From contig CATJUX010000048.1 in assembly GCA_949743895.1 (NCBI GenBank), forward strand, positions 1 to 13,213: DNA of 13,213 nucleotides. The letters run 5' to 3'. Origin of the DNA: JANFXS01 sp022791155 (GTDB lineage: Bacteria; Bacillota; Clostridia; Lachnospirales; Anaerotignaceae). Below are positions 6,366 to 13,213 of this stretch, in pieces. The notes below the pieces were generated by a model. That model ran no database searches and had not been told where the DNA came from. It saw only the letters and a program-made list of their open reading frames with translations. Within the stretch, counting starts at the first letter, position 1. Each line of letters starts with the position of its first letter. Made by a program: the position numbers and the translations under genes.

Positions 6366-6932
6366 TTAATATAAAAAGTCATATATCTTTTTGACAGCAT
6401 TGACTTTTAGTATATATTTTCGGGTTTCTTCAAACGGAATTTTGTCAAGCGTCATTAAATCAGATGAATATTCCACATCATAAAGCCATCTGCTCACGTT
6501 TCCACTTCCCGCATTATATGCCGCAAGCGCTGTGTCAAGTTTGTAATCATATTGTTTAAGAAGCACACTTAAATACCAACAACCAATATGTATGTTTGTT
6601 TCTGGATCAAAAAGCATATTTGTTTCAAAATTTTCAATTCCTGTTTCCTCGGCTCCCCATTCTCCAGTTCTGTCGGTGATTTGCATAAGCCCCTTGGCTC
6701 CTTTTGGCGAAAGTGCATTGCTGTCAAATCCACTTTCGGCATAAATCACGGCATAAACCACGCTTTCTTCCAGTTCATATTCTTTGGCATATTTTTCAAC
6801 CAATTCCCTGTTCCCTCTGCCAAAAATCCTCGGCAAAACAAAATATCTTGCCGAAACAGCAACAATTGACAACACAAATATAACCGTCATCAATCTGTTC
6901 AACATTTTTTTCAAATCCAAACAATAAAACAT
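6366..6932 (-). CDS. membrane-anchored lytic transglycosylase (SLT domain)
   Basis: A 188-residue peptidoglycan lytic transglycosylase of the Slt70-like type, which cleaves the MurNAc-GlcNAc bond to give anhydro ends. Residues 12-32 are a hydrophobic segment, most likely an uncleaved anchor placing the domain outside the membrane. The SLT domain begins near 42. The catalytic glutamate is E66 in YAESGFDSNALSPKGAKG, followed by GLMQI (81-85) and the AYNAG motif (138-142). These three motifs are the family signature. The size is that of minimal SLT proteins, with no LysM or other wall-binding domain. Start: ATG with AGGAGA six bases upstream; M10 is a possible later start. It lies 16 bases after coaE and 15 before the binding-protein gene, so it is probably co-transcribed with both. 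Confidence 0.92.
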   Translation of the reverse strand: MFYCLDLKKMLNRLMTVIFVLSIVAVSARYFVLPRIFGRGNRELVEKYAKEYELEESVVYAVIYAESGFDSNALSPKGAKGLMQITDRTGEWGAEETGIENFETNMLFDPETNIHIGCWYLSVLLKQYDYKLDTALAAYNAGSGNVSRWLYDVEYSSDLMTLDKIPFEETRKYILKVNAVKKIYDFLY

Positions 6933-6948
6933 AACATTCTCCTATATG

Positions 6949-7536
6949 TTATATTGGGAAATAAACATCAATCTGTTTTTTGACAAAATCAATGTTTCCG
7001 TCATTATATATTATCACATCAGCGTGTTTTTTATAAAAATCCCATGGTTTTTGAGAGCCAATTCTGTTTCTCCCCTGTTCGGCATCAATGCTGTCTCTTT
7101 TCATTATTCTCTGAAGCCGGAGCTCCTCATCGGCATACACAACCCATATCTCGCCGCACAAATTTCTGAAATTTCCTTCCAGCAAAAGCGGAGCATCAAT
7201 GACAGCCGCGCTTTTGCCAGATTTTTTGGCTGTTTCAATCTGTCTTTCAATTTCGTTGTATATATGTTTGTGGGTGCATTCGTTCAAAAAATTCAGCTTT
7301 TCGCCGCGTTCTCTAAAAACTATGTTTCCCAGTTCTCTCCTGTCTATCTCCCCACCCCAATTCATAATGCCATTTCCAAAATATTCCAACAACTCATAGT
7401 ACGCCGGCTTTCCTTTCAAAATAATAGTGTGTGCTATGGCATCGGTGTCTATGATAAAAGCTCCTTTTTCACTCAAAATTTCACTGACAACGCCCTTCCC
7501 ACTTCCGGTGCCGCCAGTAAGACCAATAATTCTCAA
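6949..7536 (-). CDS. coaE: dephospho-CoA kinase
   Basis: Dephospho-CoA kinase, the last step of coenzyme A synthesis (ATP-dependent 3'-phosphorylation of dephospho-CoA), in the cytoplasm. The 195 residues are typical. The P-loop GLTGGTGSGKG lies at 5-15; the usual form is GGIGSGKS, so the final Ser/Thr is a Gly here, a mild oddity. DTDAIAH (30-36) is the substrate-binding Asp motif. DRRELGNIVF (65-74), DAPLLLE (114-120) and the lid RIMKRD (143-148) follow. The start is TTG at 7536, preceded by AGAGGTG at good spacing. The gene begins 12 bases after the polA stop, so the two are coupled; polA-coaE adjacency is common in Firmicutes. Confidence 0.96.
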   Translation of the reverse strand: MRIIGLTGGTGSGKGVVSEILSEKGAFIIDTDAIAHTIILKGKPAYYELLEYFGNGIMNWGGEIDRRELGNIVFRERGEKLNFLNECTHKHIYNEIERQIETAKKSGKSAAVIDAPLLLEGNFRNLCGEIWVVYADEELRLQRIMKRDSIDAEQGRNRIGSQKPWDFYKKHADVIIYNDGNIDFVKKQIDVYFPI

Positions 7537-7548
7537 CTATAACACCTC

Positions 7549-10218
7549 TTATTTCGTTTCATACCAGCTTTCCCCTGTGTTAACTTTTGCAATCATAGGA
7601 ACACTCAGGTTGACAGCGTTTTCCATGTTTTCTTTCAGCAATGCCGAAACTTCTTCAACTTCATCTCTGTGTGCTTCAACCAAAAGTTCGTCATGAACTT
7701 GCAAAATGAGCCTTGATTTAAGCTTTCTGTCTCTCAGCGCTTTGTCAACCTTGATCATGGCAATTTTTATGATGTCGGCGGCGCTTCCTTGTATGGGCAT
7801 GTTCATTGCCACTCTTTCACCAAATGAACGCTGCACAAAGTTTGATGAGCTAAGTTCTGGCATTGGCCTTCTGCGGCCAAATATAGTGCTGACATATCCG
7901 TTTTCATTCGCCTCTTTGATTGTACGATCCATATAAGTTTTTATATTAGGATATTTTTTGAAATAGCTTTCAATATACTTTTCAGCTTCCCTTCTTGTTG
8001 TTCCAATGTCTTGGCTCAGGCTAAATGCTCCTATGCCGTACACTATGCCAAAATTGACAGCTTTTGCGTCACTTCTTTGTTTTTGCGTCACCTCATCAAA
8101 AGGTATGTTGAAAACCTGGCTTGCCGTCAGCCTGTGAATATCTTGTCCATCGGCAAAAGCATTTATGAGTGTTTGATCTCCAGCCATGTGGGCAAGAACT
8201 CTGAGCTCAATTTGTGAATAGTCAGCATCGAGAAACACAAAGTTCTCATCTGAAGGAACAAAAACTTTTCTGAGTTCACGGCCAAGCTCAAGCCTTATAG
8301 GTATGTTTTGGAGATTAGGCTCTGTGCTGCTTATCCTTCCTGTGGCCGTTATTGTCTGATTAAAAGTGGAATATATTTTTTCTGTCTTTTTGTCCATAAC
8401 GCTCAAAAGGCCATCGGCATATGTGCTTTTGAGTTTGGCAATTTGGCGGTAATAAAGTATTTTTTCAACTATTGGGCTTTCATGCTTGAGTTTTTCAAGG
8501 GTTTCTGCCGCTGTTGAATATCCCGTTTTGGTTTTTTTGCTTCCCTTCAATCCAAGTTTTTCAAACAATATAACTCCCAATTGTTTTGGAGAGTTTATAT
8601 TAAACTCCTCACCAGCAAGAGAATATATTTCGTCAGTTGTTTTGTCAATTTCTGTTTCAAGCATATTTTTATATTGAATCAAGTCATTTTTGTTTACTTT
8701 TATTCCCCATTTTTCCATTTCGCTCAAAACAAAAAGCAATGGCATTTCAATTTCATAAAACAACTCTTTTTGATTGTTTTCTATTATTTTTCTCTCCATC
8801 ACATTTTTGGCTTCACCAATTATCATTGCTTGTGGAGCTGCGAATTCGAGCAGTGTTTCATTTTCAAGGCTAAGAAGTGTTTTTCTGCTTCTTCCTTTTC
8901 CCAAAACTTCTTCTTCGCTTTTAACTGAAATTTCAAGAAATTCCGCCGCTATATCATCACAGTTATATGCCTCTCTCAAAGGGTTCAAAATGTATGCTGC
9001 CAGTGCTGTGTCAAAAACTGCTCCTTTAAGCGAAATGTTGACGCTGCTCAAGAGTGATATGTCACTTTTTATGTTGTGACCTATCTTGGCTATGCCTTCA
9101 TTTTCAAAAAAGCCTTTGACAATTTCAGAAAAGCTTTCCTGCGAAACAGACTTTCCAACAGGAACAAAAACACTGCCGTTTCCATTTTGATACAGTCCAA
9201 TCCCTTTTATATTATGTTCTTCAGCAAACAAAATATATGACACTTCAGCGTTTGGGTTTATCAGCGATATATATTTTTTCAGCTCTTCCTCAGTTTCAAG
9301 AACACTACAGCTGCTGTTTTCATCAACGCCTCTGCTGTCATTTTCTTTTGTGGAAAACCGCGAAAGCATAGACTTAAACTCAAATTTCTTAATTATGTCA
9401 TAAGCCTCATTGCTTATAACGCTTCCAAAAACTTTCATCTGTTCCAAATCAATTTCAATTGGCACATCTCTGACAATTGCAGCCAAATATTTGCTGAGTT
9501 TTGCCTGTTCTTTATATTCAATGAGATTTTTTGATGCCTTTGGCGGTTTGACATTTTCGGCGTTTTCAAGTGCATTTTCAAGAGTTTTGAATTCCTGTAT
9601 AATCTTGACAGCCGTTTTTTCACCAATTGATGGCACGCCTGGTATGTTGTCGGAAGCGTCCCCCATAAGCGCTTTGACATCAATGAATTCAGTTGGAGTC
9701 ACTCCATATTTTTCCTTCACATTTTGAGCATAATAATCCTCAACTTCTGTTTTTCCTCCCTTTGTTTTTGGAATGCGCACTTTGAGCGTGTCACTGGCAA
9801 TTTGCAAAAGATCCCTGTCGCCCGAAACAACAACTGTTTCAAGCCCCATTTCTTCAGTTTTTTTTGATATTGTTCCAAGTATGTCATCGGCCTCAAAGCC
9901 TTCCATGGAATATTGCTTGACACCAAGCGCCGTCAAAAATTCTTTGAGAGCCGGAATTTGTTCCGCAAGCTCATGCGGCATCTCTCTTCTTGTTCCTTTA
10001 TATTCGCCATATTTTTCATGTCTGAACGTTGGAGCTTTCAAATCAAATGCCACAGCCAAATATTCCGGTTTTTCTTCATCAAGCAGTTTGAAAAGTATAT
10101 TAAAAAAGCCGTATATTGCATTCGTATACTGTCCACTCGAATTTGTCAGTATTGGAACGCCATAAAACGCCCTGTTAACAATGCTGTTTCCGTCTATAAG
10201 CATAACTTTTTTGTTCAT
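7549..10218 (-). CDS. polA: DNA polymerase I
   Basis: DNA polymerase I, for Okazaki-fragment processing and repair synthesis; 889 residues. The start is ATG at 10218 because GGAGG lies five bases upstream; a longer frame from a TTG at 10275 would read through that site. The N-terminal 5' nuclease (about 1-290) shows LIDGNS (7-12), EADD (109-112), SGDRD (132-136) and GDASDNIPGVPSIGEKTA (186-203). The 3'-5' exonuclease-like part (about 310-480) is degenerate: no DxE at 326-342, N382/D386 of exo II kept, and no Asp in the exo III region (458-470). The polymerase has motif A DYSQIELR from D666, the O-helix with R715, K719, F723 and Y727, and motif C H842-D843-E844. F723 implies normal discrimination against dideoxynucleotides. 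It is the first gene of the leftward cluster. Confidence 0.97.
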   Translation of the reverse strand: MNKKVMLIDGNSIVNRAFYGVPILTNSSGQYTNAIYGFFNILFKLLDEEKPEYLAVAFDLKAPTFRHEKYGEYKGTRREMPHELAEQIPALKEFLTALGVKQYSMEGFEADDILGTISKKTEEMGLETVVVSGDRDLLQIASDTLKVRIPKTKGGKTEVEDYYAQNVKEKYGVTPTEFIDVKALMGDASDNIPGVPSIGEKTAVKIIQEFKTLENALENAENVKPPKASKNLIEYKEQAKLSKYLAAIVRDVPIEIDLEQMKVFGSVISNEAYDIIKKFEFKSMLSRFSTKENDSRGVDENSSCSVLETEEELKKYISLINPNAEVSYILFAEEHNIKGIGLYQNGNGSVFVPVGKSVSQESFSEIVKGFFENEGIAKIGHNIKSDISLLSSVNISLKGAVFDTALAAYILNPLREAYNCDDIAAEFLEISVKSEEEVLGKGRSRKTLLSLENETLLEFAAPQAMIIGEAKNVMERKIIENNQKELFYEIEMPLLFVLSEMEKWGIKVNKNDLIQYKNMLETEIDKTTDEIYSLAGEEFNINSPKQLGVILFEKLGLKGSKKTKTGYSTAAETLEKLKHESPIVEKILYYRQIAKLKSTYADGLLSVMDKKTEKIYSTFNQTITATGRISSTEPNLQNIPIRLELGRELRKVFVPSDENFVFLDADYSQIELRVLAHMAGDQTLINAFADGQDIHRLTASQVFNIPFDEVTQKQRSDAKAVNFGIVYGIGAFSLSQDIGTTRREAEKYIESYFKKYPNIKTYMDRTIKEANENGYVSTIFGRRRPMPELSSSNFVQRSFGERVAMNMPIQGSAADIIKIAMIKVDKALRDRKLKSRLILQVHDELLVEAHRDEVEEVSALLKENMENAVNLSVPMIAKVNTGESWYETK

Positions 10219-10628
10219 ATAATCCTCCATGGGTGCAAAAATCGCCAAAATATAATTCAACATCTCCTTCTTCAATTGTCACTAACAAATCAACGATAAA
10301 AACATACTTTATGAATTGTATTTTAGCCATACACTAATTATTATACACCTTTGGACATCATTTACAAGGAAATATTTAGTTTTTTGCTGTCGTTAACTGC
10401 ATTATTATAATGCATATTTATAGGTACATACTTTATAAAAATATATTTCAGCATTTGAATGCTATCATGCAATATATTATAAAAATATTAAACAGACCGC
10501 CAAACCACAATTGACATGCAATATAAACAGCATGCCGCCACATCAAAATTCAATCAACAATTCATTTTTCTTTCAATTTTTGTTTCAACAAGAGCATTAG
10601 ATAAGAACACAATGATTCAATATGCTTC
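10219..10628. other. polA leader and upstream intergenic region
   Basis: 410 AT-rich bases without a gene. They contain the polA promoter (10340-10367). Two perfect dyads lie upstream of it in the polA direction: TGCATTAT/ATAATGCA with a one-base centre (10398-10414) and AGCATT/AATGCT with a two-base centre (10450-10463). An 11-base direct repeat, ACATACTTTAT, occurs at 10302-10312 and 10426-10436, flanking the promoter. These may be operator sites or chance in AT-rich DNA. Confidence 0.4.
10340..10367 (-). promoter_or_regulatory. promoter of the polA cluster
   Basis: On the minus strand TTGTAA (10362-10367) and a perfect TATAAT (10340-10345) are 16 bases apart. Transcription would start near 10333, giving a leader of about 115 bases before the polA ATG. 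No other good promoter was found in the 12-54 base gaps of the downstream cluster, so it may serve the five genes to galT. Confidence 0.7.
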
Positions 10629-10664
10629 AAAAAATTGGCAGCTGTCTCTTTTGACAGCTGCCAA
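10629..10664 (-). terminator. rho-independent terminator of mreB
   Basis: A perfect 12-bp stem, TTGGCAGCTGTC / GACAGCTGCCAA, with a six-base loop (10635-10664 on the plus strand). On the minus strand it is followed by six T (10629-10634). It begins 6 bases after the mreB stop and isolates mreB from polA. Confidence 0.95.
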
Positions 10665-10670
10665 AAACAG

Positions 10671-11669
10671 TCATTCTAAATTTTCAACATATTTTCCAGT
10701 TCCCACAGCCACGCAGCTCACAGCATCATCTGCTATGATAGCATTTATCCCCGTTTTGCTTGAAATCAGTTTGTCAAGACCATAAAGCAAGCTTCCGCCG
10801 CCTGTCATAACAATTCCCCTGTCAGCAATGTCAGCCGCCAATTCAGGAGGAGTTTTTTCCAAAACATTGTGAACGGCTTCAGTGATGGCCATGACAGACT
10901 CCGACAAAGCTTCAAGCATTTCTTCGCTGTTCACAGTTATATTTTTGGGAAGTCCTGTTATGAGATTGCGCCCCCTTATATCCATTGAAACCGACATTGT
11001 GCGCGCAAAAGCAGTGCCAATGTTGATTTTGAGCTGTTCCGCACTTCTCTCGCCTATGAGAACATTGTGCTTTTTCCTCATATATCTTATAATTGCGTCA
11101 TCAAAATTGTCCCCCGCAACTTTTATTGACGAGCTCACAACAGTTCCGCCAAGTGAAATGACAGCTATATCTGTTGTTCCGCCGCCTATGTCAACAACCA
11201 TGCTTCCGCTGGCTCTTGATATGTCTATTCCTGCTCCAATTGCGGCTGGTATTGGTTCTTCAATAATATGCACTTTACGCGCGCCGGCCTGACGCGCTGC
11301 GTCTTCAACAGCCCTTTTCTCAACTTCTGTGACGGCGCTCGGCACACAAACTGCAATCGTTGGTTTCACAAAAGGATGTTTGCCTATAGCCTTTTCAATG
11401 AAATATTTCAACATTCTTTCAGTGACTTCATAGTCAGAGATGACTCCCTCTCTCAGCGGCCTGATGGCCACAATGTTCCCTGGGGTTTTGCCCATCATTT
11501 TTCGGGCTTCTTCTCCAACAGCCAATATTGTGTTGGTGTTTTTGTCAATTGTGACAACTGATGGTTCCTTTATAACAATGCCCTGTCCCTTTATATGTAC
11601 AAGCACTGTGGCCGTTCCAAGATCAATTCCAATGCTTTCCCCAAAACCTAACATATTAAAAAGCCCCAT
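10671..11669 (-). CDS. mreB: rod-shape actin homologue MreB/Mbl
   Basis: A bacterial actin of the MreB/Mbl family; 332 residues, full length. It polymerises at the inner face of the membrane and guides lateral cell-wall synthesis in rod-shaped cells. The actin ATPase motifs are in place: phosphate-1 SIGIDLGTATVLV (12-24), phosphate-2 VVDIGGGTTDIAV (158-170) and the adenosine motif IVMTGGGSLLYGL (286-298). EEPIPAAIGAG (137-147) is typical of the family. The N-terminal MGLFNMLGFG could contribute a short membrane-binding patch. Start: ATG with AAAGGAGAT upstream. It is a single-gene unit with its own terminator; mreC and mreD are not nearby, which is more usual for the extra paralogues (mbl, mreBH) than for the main mreB. 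I cannot separate these paralogues from sequence alone. Confidence 0.93.
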   Translation of the reverse strand: MGLFNMLGFGESIGIDLGTATVLVHIKGQGIVIKEPSVVTIDKNTNTILAVGEEARKMMGKTPGNIVAIRPLREGVISDYEVTERMLKYFIEKAIGKHPFVKPTIAVCVPSAVTEVEKRAVEDAARQAGARKVHIIEEPIPAAIGAGIDISRASGSMVVDIGGGTTDIAVISLGGTVVSSSIKVAGDNFDDAIIRYMRKKHNVLIGERSAEQLKINIGTAFARTMSVSMDIRGRNLITGLPKNITVNSEEMLEALSESVMAITEAVHNVLEKTPPELAADIADRGIVMTGGGSLLYGLDKLISSKTGINAIIADDAVSCVAVGTGKYVENLE

Positions 11670-11894
11670 TAAAATATCTCCTTTGTAAATAACTCAAAAA
11701 CCCACTGTCTTCATATAAATTCCAAAACTTGCCATGTTCACAATTTTGTGTTTTGAAAACCAAAAAACAACCACAAAACATAAGCCGCTGCATGTTTTTT
11801 GTCCGACAAAATTGCTTATAAAACATAATTATATTTCAAAGATACGCCCATTTCTTTTTCAAAGTCTTTCAGCCTGCAACAGTTTCAAAAAAAT
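11670..11894. other. dyad-rich leader region of mreB
   Basis: 225 bases between the ACT gene and mreB. There is no clear terminator after the ACT gene and no confident -35/-10 pair. Two dyads stand out: TTTTGTC-C-GACAAAA (11797-11811, perfect 7-base arms) and CACAA-TT-TTGTG (11739-11750). They could be regulator binding sites for mreB. Confidence 0.4.
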
Positions 11895-12260
11895 TTACAA
11901 AACATCATATCCATTTTTAGAAAGAACTGCAACGGCTTTCTCCAAATTTTCTTCCTTCACAAGTATATAATCCGTGTTATATGTGGAAACGGCGAATATG
12001 CCTATTCCGGCCTCACTTAGAATTGACGATATTTTGCATAAAATCCCTGTCAGTGAAAATTCTAAAACCCCAACTATGCCCAATGCTTTCCAACCATTTT
12101 CACATTTCAAAACATTTTTTGGAACGGCTTTCGTTTCACAAACCAACGAAATTTCTTCATCAGTTTTTCCCAAAAACAGAAAACCGCCCTCAAAGTCGAT
12201 CTCTGAAAAATCAGGAACTTGGCAAACCACAAAGCTTTCAGCCAAAACTCTTATGCGCAC
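11895..12260 (-). CDS. ACT-domain protein (uncharacterised, COG3603-like)
   Basis: A 121-residue protein of the uncharacterised two-part ACT family. The start is GTG at 12260, preceded by AAAGGAG at nine bases; a longer frame from a TTG at 12290 overlaps the upstream gene and lacks a comparable site. The N-terminal half has the family's pattern: a strand VRIRVLAES, then FLFLGKTDEEISLVC (27-41) and the ENGWKAL block (54-60). Residues 61-118 form the ACT domain: GVLEFSLTGILCKISSILSEAGIGIFAVST, then a DYILV strand. ACT domains usually bind small ligands, often amino acids; ligand and role are unknown here. There is no enzymatic domain. The gene begins four bases after the stop of the ATPase gene, with the Shine-Dalgarno sequence inside that gene's end, so the two are probably translationally coupled. 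Confidence 0.88.
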   Translation of the reverse strand: MRIRVLAESFVVCQVPDFSEIDFEGGFLFLGKTDEEISLVCETKAVPKNVLKCENGWKALGIVGVLEFSLTGILCKISSILSEAGIGIFAVSTYNTDYILVKEENLEKAVAVLSKNGYDVL

Positions 12261-12264
12261 AAAA

Positions 12265-13213
12265 TCACTCTCCTTTGATTCTGTTTTCAAGAAGACTGTT
12301 GAGCTGATCCATTTCGCTTATGATTGACTTTTGCTGCTGTTTATACAAAAGGTTTTTATTGTATTGATAAAATTTCACGCTTCCGTTGTCATTTATAAAC
12401 TTAATGCTGTAATATCCACTGTTGAGTTCTGTGACAAATATAACCATTTCTTGGCTTTCGCCAAAAGTTTTTTCCATAAATTCAAAAGCATTTTCAAGCT
12501 TTTGTGAAGTTTCTTCAATGATATGCTCTCTTTTTTCAACTTCAGCGCCAAACAGTTTTTTGATCAACTCAAAACCCTCGTCGCATGTATGCGCACTGTT
12601 TTTTTCAATTTCGTGCATATAGCTTGAAAGAGTGTCCAAAATGTTTCTTTCCAATGCCTCATCTTTTTTGTCTATCACATCGGCCAGTTTTTTTGCATAA
12701 AGCTTGTTCTTGCGCTGCTCAATTGTTTCATTTATGATGTCTTTGGGGAATCCGCTGTTGTTTTCGAACAGTTTTTTCATGTCCTTCAGCACAGCGTGAA
12801 ACTCTGAGACAAATATGTCTGTTTTGTTGACTTCTTTAAAACATGAGTTGAGCGCGCCAAGCACAAGACTCACAACTCCAAGTTTTTCATCAAATGAAGC
12901 TGTCCTAAGCCTGTCCATATATTCCTTTTTGAAGTTTCCGTTTATTATGTCACTTATGGAATAGTCCTCTTTATATTTATAATAAAGCTCAAGATATGCC
13001 GCAAAGTCCTTTGCCGTTTTCATATCCTGCAAATATTGGAAAACAACTTCAAAGTCAGCCTTTTTCCCAAGTTTTTCATACACATATATTATCCTTGAAA
13101 GATCTTCCCAGCCGCGTGCCGTCACAAATCGCTTGCCGTCAGCTGTGTTTTTCACGCTATAAAAATTCTCTTTTCTGACATCAAGATATGATATTACACT
13201 GTTGTGAACATCA
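12265..13213 (-). CDS. probable MoxR-type AAA+ ATPase, C-terminal part (5' end outside window)
   Basis: The last 315 codons of a longer gene; the frame stays open to the window edge at 13213, so the GTG at 13155 is internal. The first visible part (DVHNSVISYLDV, then ENFYSVKNTADGKRFVTARGWEDLSRII) looks like the lid region that follows the ATPase core in MoxR-like AAA+ proteins, here recognised from the TxDGKRFVTARGWEDLS pattern. Walker A and B and the sensor residues would lie upstream, out of view. The rest (about 70-315) is mostly helical and charged, rich in Lys and Glu, with probable coiled-coil stretches near the middle, and ends in a short Lys/Gln-rich tail. MoxR proteins usually act as chaperone-like remodelers with a VWA-domain partner; none is visible here. 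The ATPase call rests on the lid region only. Confidence 0.6.
   Translation of the reverse strand, partial: DVHNSVISYLDVRKENFYSVKNTADGKRFVTARGWEDLSRIIYVYEKLGKKADFEVVFQYLQDMKTAKDFAAYLELYYKYKEDYSISDIINGNFKKEYMDRLRTASFDEKLGVVSLVLGALNSCFKEVNKTDIFVSEFHAVLKDMKKLFENNSGFPKDIINETIEQRKNKLYAKKLADVIDKKDEALERNILDTLSSYMHEIEKNSAHTCDEGFELIKKLFGAEVEKREHIIEETSQKLENAFEFMEKTFGESQEMVIFVTELNSGYYSIKFINDNGSVKFYQYNKNLLYKQQQKSIISEMDQLNSLLENRIKGE

Noticed and set aside
10219..10275. Nineteen extra N-terminal residues for PolA from a TTG start
   Set aside because: The extension runs through GGAGG placed five bases before the ATG at 10218, and family members begin at about MNKKVMLIDG.
10629..10664. Strong inverted repeat near mreB considered as a mobile-element end or CRISPR-like repeat
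   Set aside because: It is single, lies 6 bases after a stop codon and has a six-T tail, so it is a terminator.
11700..11794. Minus-strand frame beginning MQRLMFCGCF ahead of mreB
   Set aside because: It has no ribosome-binding site, runs into mreB out of frame, and the region is better read as a leader with dyads.
12261..12290. TTG start for the ACT protein overlapping the ATPase gene
   Set aside because: The GTG at 12260 has AAAGGAG at proper spacing, and family members begin at about this strand.

Overview
The window reads as chromosomal DNA of a low-G+C, Gram-positive-type bacterium, most likely in the Clostridia. Signs are the AT-rich composition, strong AGGAGG-type ribosome-binding sites with frequent TTG and GTG starts, a four-cysteine L28, a lipoprotein peptide-binding protein, MreB, and a DNA polymerase I whose proofreading site has decayed. 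No tRNA, rRNA, IS element, CRISPR array or prophage gene was seen.

Left part (1-1217): rpmB (ribosomal protein L28, + strand) ends in a hairpin terminator. Converging on it is a 47-codon minus-strand gene for a two-helix membrane protein. A plus-strand gene for a ferritin-like protein with a full diiron ligand set follows, then a spacer with a strong hairpin that lacks a T-tract.

Centre-left (1456-3534): a compact type II restriction-modification locus. A MjaI-type restriction endonuclease (+ strand) and a beta-class, TSPPY-type DNA methyltransferase (- strand) converge on a shared terminator. The methyltransferase carries a C-terminal staphylococcal-nuclease-like domain whose three catalytic positions are replaced. 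MjaI itself recognises CTAG, and reading the whole window by eye I found no CTAG at all. That fits a CTAG-specific system and is the most interesting signal here.

Centre-right (3647-10367): a leftward cluster polA - coaE - membrane-anchored lytic transglycosylase - solo oligopeptide-binding lipoprotein - galT-like HIT-fold nucleotidyltransferase. A good sigma-A-type promoter lies ahead of polA and a hairpin terminator after galT. Spacings of 12-54 bases suggest one transcript.

Right part (10629-13213): a lone mreB/mbl gene with a perfect 12-bp terminator, preceded by a dyad-rich leader. Beyond it are an ACT-domain protein gene and the 3' part of a probable MoxR-type AAA+ ATPase gene that runs off the right edge. 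These last two are separated by 4 bases and look translationally coupled.

Starts were moved from the longest reading frame where the Shine-Dalgarno sequence decided the matter (galT TTG at 4703, polA ATG at 10218, ACT gene GTG at 12260).
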